Part shown: positions 12,360-24,153 of the stretch, one piece after another | Layout: every line of letters starts with the position of its first letter | How positions within the stretch are numbered: the stretch's first letter is position 1 | Origin: Cannabis sativa | Lineage: Eukaryota; Streptophyta; Magnoliopsida; Rosales; Cannabaceae | NCBI RefSeq assembly: GCF_029168945.1 | Contig: NC_083602.1 | Span: forward strand, 30,987,323-31,051,322 | Direction: 5' to 3' | Length of the DNA: 64,000 nucleotides | The notes under the pieces: model-generated | Databases searched by the model: none | What the model saw: the letters and a program-made list of their open reading frames with translations, nothing else | What the model was told of the DNA's origin: nothing | Program-made: the position numbers and the translations under genes

Positions 12360-14257
12360 TGTTGGGTTTTATGCCCTAAATAAAACTCATTTCAATATAA
12401 TCAGATTTGTTTATTAATATAGATCAGAAATAACATTTAATGGTGCATGGTTCACATGATTTATTTCATGATTATATGTACATAATGTATAAATTCATCT
12501 GAAACCCTTTTCACATACTTGATCCTGTTTATTGTGTCGTCAACACATTGGAAAGTAAACATGACTATGTGAATAAAGTTTCCTAGATTTATCAGACATA
12601 GGGTTTTTGCGATATGATAATCTACAACAGAGTTTACTTGTATTTGGAGAAATACTATGTTCTTTCCAGAACATTGGTTAAAGTAAAGCTCAGGTTGGAT
12701 GCATGGAGTATGCATCGGAAGGGACCGATATTGAACTTTGACTTAGATTTAATTAAACTTACCGTAAAATCTATTCAAGTCAATATCGCCTAGTTGATCC
12801 TAGATCAAATGATCTTAATCCAGATATGATTAGGCTCAATCTTGAAAGGCTATTCGTGTTCTTTGATTTGTTAGTTAAGCCTACTTTTAGGTCAGGGTGA
12901 TACGTACATTTTGGGAACACGGTAGTGCAATTGAGTGGGAGCGCTATCATAAACATGGAATCTATAGCTTCTATCTGGCGAATAGTAAGCAAAGGATGAT
13001 CTCCTTCGAGCTTGACCAAACGAACATAAATGGTGGAGTACTCATTTCACATAAGCTGAAATATCATTTATACGGGGTCAAGTGTTTTAAGGAATAAATA
13101 CATTGTAGGGTGTAACGGTAATTTAATCCCTTTACAGTGTAGATCATTCATATAGAGGATCATTGATCAAATTAGGATTATAACAATGGATAACTAATGA
13201 TGTGTCTATATGGTGGAACATATAGAGCATTCTATATACTGAGAGTGCAATTCTAAGTTCTATGCGTGGATTCAACGAAGAATTAATAAGTTAGTGAATT
13301 TTAGTGCTAAATTCTTGATCTACTTATTGGAAGCTCGGTTATATAGACCCATGGTCCCCCACTAGTTGAGATAATATTGCTTGTAAGACTCATGTAATTG
13401 GTTTTGATTAATCAATTATAATTCTCAAAATTAGACTATGTCTATTTGTGAATTTTTCACTAAGTAAGGGCGAAATTGTAAAGAAAGAGTTTATAGGGGC
13501 ATATTTGTTAATTATGATACTTTGTATGGTTCAATTAATAAATATGATAAATGACAATATTATTTAATAATTATTTATAGTTATTAAATAGTTAGAATTG
13601 ACATTTAAATGGTTGAATTAGGAAATTGGTATTTTTGAGAAAATCAGATACAAAAGGTGTTAAAATTGCAAAATTGCAAAAAGCAAGGCCCAATCCACTA
13701 AGTGTAGGGCCAGCCACTTTTGTAGGAAATTTAAACTGATTTTTTCATTATTTTAATGCCAAATAATTCAAACCTAACCCTAGTGGAATGCTATAAATAG
13801 ATAGTGAAGGCTTCGGGGAAATTTACACTTAAATTCTCTATTTTTCCTTCAGAGAAAAACCTGAGCCTTCTCTCTCCCTATCTTTAGCTGCCACTTCTTC
13901 TTTCTCTTCCCTCTTGAATTTCGAAATCCTTAGTGATTAGAGTAGTGCCCACACACATCAAGCAATACCTCAATCATAGTGAGGAAGATCGTGAAGAAAG
14001 ATTATCGACGAAAGGAGTTTCGGCATCAAAGATTCAGAGAAAGAGATCCAGGTTCAGATATTGATAATGCTCTGCTACAGAAAGGAATCAAGGGCTAGAT
14101 ATCTGAACGGAAGGAGTCATTTAATTCCGCTGCAACCAATGTAAGGTTTCTTAAACTTTATATGTGTTTAATTTATCGTTTTAGAAAGTTCATATTTAGG
14201 ATGTTAATAAACATACTTGTGAGTAGATCTAAGATCCTGGTAAAATAATATCCAACA
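12360..14257 (+). repeat. E4 5' LTR
   Basis: The LTR has TGTTGG...CCAACA ends. A likely TATA motif (GCTATAAATAGATAG) lies near 13790, with a pyrimidine-rich leader downstream. A 79-codon ORF antisense to the LTR (12780-13019) recurs in other copies of the family but is not supported as a gene. Confidence 0.92.
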
Positions 14258-17200
14258 ACTGGCCTCAGAGCCATGGTAATTGATTTACTTACATGTAATT
14301 TGGACTTTAAAACGATTGTTTGTATGTTCTTTGGATGGTATCATGTTGTATTGAGTGTTATTTGATGATTGATTGATGATTGTGAAATTTTCGTGAAAAA
14401 TAATTGTTATTTCGGTTCTGGCATTATTTTTATTGGATAGTATGGAAAAAATTAAGCAAGTTAGCCTTTTACAAAACTCAATTTGGATTTTATTTGAATT
14501 AGTTATGATTTTTTGAAGATTTGACAAAATGGAGTACATCTTGATAGTTTCACGATCATGAGAACTGTCCATGCAGTTTCGAATTTTTTCAATTTTCTTC
14601 AATTTTTCATACTTTTTCATGGAATTAACTTCCAATTTTTTGTATGGTTTTGTATATATACTATTACTATTCCTAATTCAATTCTAATTATCATTTTGAA
14701 TTAATTTAAATTTTTTTAATTTAATTCAAGATATTAGTGTAATTTGAATTTGAATAGAATTAGTATTTATCTTTTTGCTTAAAAATCTATCTTATTTTTA
14801 AATTTGATTATATTTTTTTAAATTTAAGGTCAGATATTTTAAGATATTTATAATATCTTTTAAAGATATTTATAATATCTTTTAAGATATTTTAAAAATA
14901 TCTTATCTTTTAAGATTTTTTTAATTAAATTTTTTTTAGATATTTTGACCATATTTAAATTTAAAATAAGATATTTATAATCATGTAATTTTAAATAGAT
15001 ATAAGATATTTTGCTAATTTTTTAAATTTTGTTATTTTATTTATTTAAATTACATTTAAAAAATTTGAAAAAGATATTTATTTATCTTTTCTAATTTTTT
15101 TATTTAATTTTTATTTATAAAATAACATTTAAAATTTAAAAGTAGTTAGCAAATTTTTGAAATGATATTTAGGTTGGTTGAAACCTAATTTTTCAAAAAT
15201 TGTAGGTTTAATTTTAAATTTTTTTTAAATTTCGAATTTTTTTAAATTTTTTAAAAATTTTCGAAATTTTTTATTTTTTTTTATTTAATTAATTATTTTC
15301 GAAATTAAATATTTATTTAAAATTAAATAAATCCTACATCCAACTATCCAGCTAACCTTGTTGCAGGAGTATGTGTTTTAGCTTATGTGTAAGTTTTTAA
15401 AACCTATTATTACTTGATTGCAAATAGCCATGGTTACTTTTTGCCGGATCTAATGATCGATGGCTCCACTTGGTCAAGATAATAATTTGTAACGGGTATA
15501 TTTACAATCTTCTTTCATCTGTGTATGACACTAGCAACATGATAGGACCCATCCAAAGTGTGCTGTGTGAGCTATGTGTTTAATTTTATTATAGATGCAT
15601 ATAGGTTAATGTTGCTAAATAAAATGTCATAGTCATTGATAGATTTTATTTAGGCCCATTAAGTTTTGAACTTATTCAATTAATAACGGTTGTTCTTATT
15701 AAGGTTAAATTCCTCTCTTTTGGGCCTTGTGTGAGAGTTGGGAGCCATAGAAGTGGGTACGACATCTTGAACCCGGCACCCCTCACACAAACCACCCCGA
15801 TTGTGAAGGCCCATTTGCACGATTTGAATGAGCAATACTAGGTTAATTAAACTAGTTTAACCTAATAAAATTGATTAGCAACATAATTAATTTCATTTAT
15901 TTTGAAATTAATTTAAGAAAAATATAGTTTAAGGAATTTTATATTCTAAGCTAAACTATATGTATTTTCTTGTATTTAATTAAATATAGAATTATAATGA
16001 CAGATTCTTTTTAAACTTAATTTAAATTTTTCATTAAATATTCCTATTTAAGTTGATATTTAGTTATCTTCAACTAACCAACTTAAATGCGAATATCTTT
16101 GAATTCAAAATTTCAAAATTAAGTTGAGGAATTTTAGGCATTGGTTATTAAGATTCTTTAGATATTTTTTTAAGTTAATATCTTTTCAAATATTAACTTA
16201 AAATGGAATATTTTCAAATTAAGTGGTTACAACTTAATTTTTGATATTTAATTAAATTTAAATTTGAAAATATTTAAGTTCTAGATTTTTCTATTCTTAC
16301 AACTTAAATTAGATATTTTTTCAAATTTTGTGGAAAAGATACTTAGTCAAATAAGATATTTTCTAGATAGTTATTTCTAGACTACTTATTATTTCTAATA
16401 TTAAATAGGAAAATATTATAAATTGTGAAATTAATTATTTATATAATTAATTTTGGTACAATTTATTTTAAGAATATTTTTCCTAGTATTAAACTAGAGA
16501 TTAATAATTAAGCCTTCTCTACACTTAATTATTTATTTCTTGAATTTAATACATTTAATTAATTTGAAAATTAAATATCTAAGTTGATTTTTATCATCAT
16601 ACTTAAATATTTCTTTTTCATGACATTTAATTAAATAGAAAATTATTTTTAGTTGAAATTTATTTTTTTTAACTAAATTTAAATAATTTTCAAAATATAT
16701 TTTTTCTTTATTTTATTAATCAATTTTCGAAATTGTATTTCTTAAATGCTAGAATTTCGAATTTTATCTTGAAAAATAGATTAAGTTGTAAATTAATTAT
16801 TTTAATTAATTCTTGGATCAACTTAAATCAATGATTTTTTCATTTATTGATTAACTTAAAATAAATTGAATTAAAAAGTATATTATTAGAAATAGAATTA
16901 ATTAGTCAAAGGAAAATCTAGATAGGTGATATTTTTGCTTGAAGTATTTTTCTAGTGTATTTAATTAAATAGAAAATTAATATTTGAGTTGATTTTCATC
17001 ATCATACTTAAATATTTGTAATTTTTCTTATATATTTAATTAAATAGGAAAATTATATTTTTTGTTGTAAATTAATTTTATTAATTAATTTTGGGCCAAC
17101 ATTAAATTAGAATAATTTTTCCGGGATTTATTTTTTTTTTTTTTATTTTAATATGCATTTTTTCGAAAATTGTATACTTTAATTTTTCGAAATGCAATAT

Positions 17201-18500
17201 ATATTTATAGAAAATTAAATTTGAGTTGTAAATTAATTTAAATTAATTTTGTAACAACTTAAATTGAATATTTTTCTAAATATTTATTGGAAATTATTAC
17301 TAAGATGGAAATAATTCATGTTATTTTCATATCCATCTAAGTAAAATTTATAAATATTAAATTAAAATTTATATTTAGAATTTTTCATTCTAAATTGGAA
17401 ATTTTAATTAAATAAATATATATTTAAAATAAATAGAATAAATAAAGAGAATAAAAGAAAATACAACTCTTTTCAAATAATGAGCTTTATTATAGAGACA
17501 TTCGATCTCCATTGTGGGTTTTACACGCGTTTGTTTTAGTGAGTAATCCTCCTAATGGAGGAACGTTCATTAGCAATTTCGCAGATTTTAACCTCGCATG
17601 ATAAGTAGTTTGTAAGTGTTTTGTATGGTATGGATCACCCTAATGGTGGCGACCATACTTGACTTGCAAATTATGAAACAATGGTGGAAGCTCATAAGAT
17701 AGAATTGCCTTGACTCTCGCCTAAACGGGACAACGGCGAATTCCAATCTTGATCGAATAAAAGGTTGCTAGAATGTTTAACATTTTAGGACGAGGCTCAA
17801 CTCTATTCAATGAATGGTAGCTTTGACTCTCGCCTAAACGGGACACTGATATCAGTTTGTTGAAAACCTTGGAAATTATTTAGGATTGTAAGTTTTAGTA
17901 TTTTCACTTGTCATTCCTACTTGCTATATGTTTATAATTTCTGAATTGTGTATGAATTTATATTGAACCATGTTATTTTCTGTTATTAAGTTGTAGTTTA
18001 ATTTCGAATCTTCATTGTTGGTCTAACATGTTTGTTTTTCTAATGAGATAAATCCCTATTGGATTTTCACCATTAGACATACATAATAGTGTAAGATCTC
18101 GAAAGATAAATATTGTATATGCGACATCTAGCTGTTCATCAATTGATGACACCTTAGACTAGTATTTTTACGATATAAAACAAGAAGATTATATAAATAA
18201 GATTACTTTGACTTTCGCTAATCGAAGCATCGTTGGATTCTTATTTTAAACGAAATTATCCTAATTCCTCTTAGCTTATTCATTTCGAATTAGCTTTCAA
18301 ATATATCATTGGATGAATGGTCTATAAATCATTTCATGTCATTCTATATTTTCTCTTAAGAAATTAAATGACGCTTATGATTATAATCCCGAAATTCTAT
18401 TCCCAATTGATATAAATCCTCAATCTTAGAAATCTCCTACTTGTATGGGCAAATCTGACTTAGAGTTTGTATTAGTAGTGGTGGTCCAAGAAAGAATTAC
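14258..18500 (+). other. E4 leader/spacer, AT-rich, no coding sequence
   Basis: After a diverged primer-binding region (CTGGCCTCAGAGCCATGG near 14258) there are about 3.5 kb of AT-rich spacer. It includes a conserved GGGCCTTGTGTGAGAG block (about 15720) and two ACTCTCGCCTAAACGGGAC segments (17711 and 17824). Both blocks recur, inverted, in the minus-strand copia element at 51150-51290 and 55550-55620. They are therefore family features, not random sequence. No gag ORF survives. Confidence 0.55.
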
Positions 18501-20669
18501 TCATTAAATTTGGTTGAATTTAAGTCTTTGACTTTAATTTTAGATTCCAAATAGAAATTTTCTTAAATTTCTAATTCCAGAATACAATACAGTTACACTT
18601 TCTCAAGTGTTTAATATCCATCTTTTATTAATGGATTAAAGCGTATGGAATGTGAGTTAGGTGATACCGTGACCAGGATCCACTTGAAGTATTCTAAGAA
18701 CTCTTTGATGTAACTAAAGCTATGTCATCATAGACACTACCACATTTTCTTAATCTATGGCATTTGTATCTTGTTCATAGTGGATTTGACAAGATCAATC
18801 TCTGCAAAGAGTTAATATGCCTATATCCACTGAAAGTAGTTCATCTCATTCGCAGATGAATGTACATTCAGGGGTGGATATGAGTTTTTCGTTGTATTCT
18901 TAAAACGATAACTCTAGATTATACCTTATGCAAAGAAATTTGAAATGTTTGAAAAATTTCATTAATTTCTAGCAATGGTTAAACACCATTAAGGTAAGTG
19001 GTTAAAGATCTTGCGGGCGATAGGGGTGGAGAAATAGTTAGTAGATATGCAGTTCAAAGATCATTAAATTGATTTTTGAATTATATCCAAACTTACCTCC
19101 CCAGAAATTTCGAGTTGCATGTTGATGATTAGTTACTAGTCGTTGCCTAAATCCTTCTATGGTAATACAATTTCAGAATGATGTAATGGTTGTATACTTA
19201 ATGTAAATCATTACTAGATTCATGGATGACCTAATCAAAATCTTAAGAAAGGCTAGAACTGTTAACCATGGTTTGTTAGCTTTTCTAAGTGATTAGGGGT
19301 GGACCATCCCATTGTCAATAGATAAGAAAGTGTTTGTTCAAACAAATACTACTTTTCTAAGAAAATGACTAAGTCTGAAAAACAAGTAACAAATAAAGGA
19401 GATATTAATTCTTGATTCCAAAAGTGTTCTATCATCTTATATAACGTATGATGATCCCACTGCCTCAGTTGTCTTGTCACAACCAAAGAGGTTAATACCA
19501 TTTAGTTTTCTTAGACATAATTCACGGTGCCTTGTCGTAGTGGGAGAGTTTCTAGGAATTCACCTTCTTATGACTTGGGAGACACTAGTGATTAAAATCC
19601 ATTGTGAGTTTAAACAAGTAATGGATTGTCAAGATAAGAAACTAAGAAGAAAAGCCAATAGAACTATGGTTTAATCCATTCACATGGAATAACCTAAAGT
19701 TTTCTATTACAAGGACATAAAAGGAAATTTTAGTTAATAAGTCTATTCAATGGACTTAACAAACTTCCTGTTCCTAGTAATATAGGTTTGAGTTTATCTA
19801 AACCTATGGCTTGTGGTATACCTGGTAATTACTTACTCTAATGCAAGCAACTTACTTTAGTAAGATGCTGAAGCATTTTCTTTCTAATGACAATCTATAG
19901 AAGCTTCACAACTTCTTAGGTATAGATTTTATTTATCTAAGGAAAAGTCTTAACTATTCCAGAAAAGATAAAGCCATGAAAGAATTTCTTACATCAACAG
20001 TGAGAGGTCTTAGATATGCTTTTGTATGCCTTAGACCCGGACACTGTGTTGAGTGGGAGTAATGAGTAGGTATCGAATTAATCCGGGGAGAAGAACATTG
20101 GAAGACAATCAAGTAAATCCTAAGATAAAGAAGAGGAACTATATGTTAGTCTATAAGGGTGTGTTTAAAACTCTTAGACTACACCATATCAGATTTCGAA
20201 ATTTGCCTTTGTGCTAGTAAATCTTTCTGATAAGATGGTGGTTACTACGGGGGTGGAATAGTGATTTTGGAGAAGTGTAAAAACCTATACGAAGTCTCTA
20301 GGTCTACCGAGAGGAGTGAATGTTAAAGGCGGGGAAAGGTACTTATTCGAGTCTAAGGAAAGTTCTATACATCTTTGGCAACATTCCAAATTGCCTTAAA
20401 CTACTAGTGTTAATTTCTTTGATTAACCAAAAGTAGTTGCCAAAGGTATAGAATCCGATATCCCGAGAGAGTAGACATATAGAGAGGAATTTCACATTAT
20501 CAATGATTTTGTGATTAAGGAAGAGTAATGGTGGAGAAAAGGTTGTGGTTAATTCAACCTTTCAGATCCTATTACGAGGAGTTTACTACTACTACACTTG
20601 ATTTGTATATCAAGGTGTTGAGATTATTTGAAACGCACTTTTTGTTTTATATTAGTGCAAGTGGGAGTT
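18500..20669 (+). pseudogene. E4 copia pol remnant (GAG-pre-integrase, RT, RNase H traces)
   Basis: Only shredded motifs remain. An LWHLYLVHSGFDKI-like GAG-pre-integrase segment lies at about 18758-18800. An RT-like LHNFLGIDF segment lies near 19910. The RT/RNase H junction is near 20010-20260, with a SRYxxNPGEEHWK-type segment and a YMLVYKG segment. Frames change repeatedly and stops are frequent, so nothing is translatable. A 66-codon ORF at 19474-19674 lies inside this degraded region and is not a separate gene. Confidence 0.65.
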
Positions 20670-22566
20670 TGTTGGGTTTTATGCCCTAAATAAATCTCAT
20701 TTCAATATAATCAGATTTGTTTATTAATATAGATCAGAAATAACATTTAATGGTGCATGGTTCACATGATTTATTTCATGATTATATGTACATAATGTAT
20801 AAATTCATCTGAAACCCTTTTCACATACTTGATCTTTTGTTTATTGTGTCGTCAACACATTGGAAAGTAAACATGACTATGTGAATAAAGTTTCCTAGAT
20901 TTATCGGACATAGGGTTTTACGATATGATAATCTACAACAAGAGTTTACTTGTATTTGGAGAAATACTATGTTCTTTCCGAACATTGGTTAAAGTAAAGC
21001 TCGGGTTGGATGCATGGAGTATGCATCGGAAGGGGACCGATATTGAACTTTGACTTAGATTTAATTAAACTTACCGTAAAATCTATTCAAGTCAATATCG
21101 CACTAGTTGATCTTTAGATCAAATGATCTTAATCCGGATATGATTAGGCTCGATCTTGAAAGGCTATTCGTGTTCTTTGATTTGTTAGTTAAGCCTACTT
21201 TTAGGTCGGGGTGATACGTACATTTTGGGAACACGGTAGTGCAATTGAGTGGGAGCGCTATCATAAACATGGAATCTATGGCTTACATCGAATAGTAAGC
21301 AAAGGATGATCTCCTTCGAGCTTGACCAAACGAACATAAATGGTGGAGTACTCATTTCACATAAGTGAAATATCATTTATACGGGGTCAAGTGTTTTAAG
21401 GAATAAATACATTGTAGGGTGTAGCACGGTAATTTAATCCCTTTACGATTAGATCATTCATATAGAGGATCATTGATCAAATTAGGATTATAACAATGGA
21501 TAACTAATGATGTGTCTCTATGGTGGTACATATAGAGCATTCTATATCTTTGAGAGTGCACTTCTAAGTTCTATGCGTGGAGTCAACGAAGAATTAATAA
21601 GTTAGTGAATTTTAGTGCTAAATTCTTGATCTACTTATTGGAAGCTCGGTTATATAGACCCATGGTCCCCCCACTAGTTGAGATAATATTGCTTGTAAGA
21701 CTCATGTAATTGGTTTTGATTAATCAATTATAATTCTCAAATTAGACTATGTCTATTTGTGAATTTTTCACTAAGTAAGGGCGAAATTGTAAAGAAAGAG
21801 TTTATAGGGGCATATTTGTTAATTATGATACTTTGTATGGTTCAATTAATAAATATGATAAATGACAATATTATTTAATAATTATTTATAGTTATTAAAT
21901 AGTTAGAATTGACATTTAAATGGTTGAATTAGGAAATTGGTATTTTTGAGAAAATCAGATACAAAAGGTGTTAAAATTGCAAAATTGCAAAAAGCAAGGC
22001 CCAATCCACTAAGTGTAGGGCCAGCCACTTTTGTAGGAAATTTAAACTGATTTTTTCATTATTTTAATGCCAAATAATTCAAACCTAACCCTAGTGGAAT
22101 GCTATAAATAGATAGTGAAGGCTTCAGGAAATTTACACTTAAATTTTCTATTTTTCCTTCAGAGAAAAACCTGAGCCTTCTCTCTCCCTATCTTTAGCTG
22201 CCACTTCTTCTTTCTCTTCCCTCTTGAATTTCGAAATCCTTAGTGATTAGAGTAGTGCCCACACACATCAAGCAATACCTCAATCATAGTGAGGAAGATC
22301 GTGAAGAAAGATCATCAGCAAAGGAGTTTCAGCATCAAAGATTCAGAGAAAGAGATCCAGGTTCAGATATTGATAATGCTCTGCTACAGAAAGGAATCAA
22401 GGGCTAGATATCTGAACGGAAGGAGTCATTTAATTCCGCTGCAACCAATGTAAGGTTTCTTAAACTTTATATGTGTTTAATTTATCGTTTTAGAAAGTTC
22501 ATATTTAGGATGTTAATAAACATACTTGTGAGTAGATCTAAGATCCTGGTAAAATAATATCCAACA
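20670..22566 (+). repeat. E4 3' LTR
   Basis: This partner of the 12360-14257 LTR has the same length to within one base. Most visible differences from the 5' copy lie on CAG, CTG or CCTG trinucleotides. Confidence 0.92.
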
Positions 22567-22571
22567 CTCCT

Positions 22572-24138
22572 TATATACCATATTGACTATCCAGTCAATT
22601 ATAAAGTACTCTCCATCATTACCGTATCACCTTAAGTAATTTAGGTAATCTTCTTTACTTCAGTGATACCACTACTCTTCCTGACGTTCTTTTATACGTT
22701 ACACACTTTATGCCTCCATTGGGCCCTTACGCCCATAGAATGATGGCTCTTATACATGACTTCATCACTCTAGTTGTTTCTTGGACTGACGACTGGTCCC
22801 ACGAACCAATCCAAGTGTTTCTAACGTGCTTTGCTCTGACTCGCACGCTTCATGGGAAAATTTCCTAAATGAAACCACCCCAAGTCAAGGACACTCAACC
22901 ATGGAGTTCCTTCATGCCGAGCTGCCAAAACAAGATGCTTCTTGCTAACATAGGTAGTCCCACTACTACATAATCTCAAAATTACTACACAATCATCACC
23001 TTCAATTCATCTGGGATTCCAGACAATACTCATAAATTGTCCCACCTTTGGTAACGCTAGATTACTTCTAAACAAAAGATTTTGTTATTTGAATCAATTA
23101 GATCGATACCTCCATTAACTACTCATTTTCTATATTCCACTAGGGAATATCAACAATTTAACTCATATTGTCATCTTTCTAATCTGTCTATCCTGTTAAA
23201 TGGATTACCATTAAATAACATACATGCACAGTCCATTCAGATTTCTTGATGTCTCTAACTAAATGTACAATGTTTAATATCAATAGTAATTATAATATTG
23301 CCCATAAATTCTAACTTGAGTTGGCCGAAGGACCGATATCCCTGTCCCCTTGAGTCATAACCAGCACTTGGGCAAGACCCGTACACTTTTCTCCTTTAAC
23401 ATAAGTCTTTCTTAACTACGTGTAGGTTCTTTTCAGATGACCCGCTACCCCATAAAAAAAAACAAGATATGGCTCTAAATTGGCTCAAATGGCGCCTTTT
23501 TGCATCTTGAACACTCAGGATAAGGTCACCATCTCTTATACTCACTTTGACCGCTATCATGGTCACCCTAGAACCTTTCGTTTTATCCCATAATTTGTGG
23601 TTCATTTAGTTTTTGCTTCTTGATCTATTAGTAAGGTGGCTTCATATATTCCACCACATCTAGTGGTACAACAGGAAGTCTCGGTAGTATAAGAACAGAC
23701 ACAAGATGAGCCTGCTATCTTTTCAAATCTTAGATTTATTTTTTTCTCCTTGTCGTCTAACCATGTCCTGTATAACAGAATTTACATGTTCCCAGCATTA
23801 TGTTCATAAATAATTCTCTTCCATATTGTTTGCCTTGAGCCCAAATAGCTCGCTAATCAGACTATTTGATTGCCCTTACTGTATAACTTATCACATATTT
23901 AGTCCACGTCTTCTAACTATTTAAAACTCAGACGGATATTAATATCAATATGCATATACCATACACACATTCTTATCAAAATTATCAGTATGTTACTTTT
24001 CCCAACATACTTTATAATTGCCTAGGCAGGTAATCCAATAGCAAATAATATAAATACTTACTATATACCATGAGTCGACCTGTCCTCGCAGCAAATGTAC
24101 ATATTCGACCAGTCTTCAGGACCTTTAAAACCATGGCT
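22572..24138 (-). pseudogene. E3 internal 5' part with degenerate gag
   Basis: Read on the minus strand, 23396-23605 encodes the basic stretch and damaged zinc-knuckle region of a Tekay-like gag (a CKRHH-like segment followed by a CFF...GSSEKN relic). The spacing resembles that of the E2 gag. The ordered CCHC cysteines are lost. The rest shows no pol motif. The primer binding site complement lies at 24139-24150. Confidence 0.5.
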
Positions 24139-24153
24139 GCTCTGATACCAAGT

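Larger units (their letters stand above)
12355..22571 (+). mobile_element. E4: degenerate Ty1/copia element nested in E3
   Basis: LTRs 12360-14257 (1898 bp) and 20670-22566 (1897 bp) begin TGTTGGGTTT and end ATATCCAACA. The target duplication CTCCT is at 12355-12359 and 22567-22571. The polypurine tract GCAAGTGGGAGT abuts the 3' LTR. The 6.4-kb interior is very AT-rich for its first 3.5 kb and then carries only shredded copia pol remnants. The same LTR family occurs at 36209, 38799 and 46330. This is the youngest layer of the nest. Confidence 0.93.

Noticed and set aside
14285..14635. 116-codon minus-strand ORF next to the E4 primer region
   Set aside because: AT-rich and antisense to the element, with no domain; chance opening in a low-stop composition cannot be excluded.
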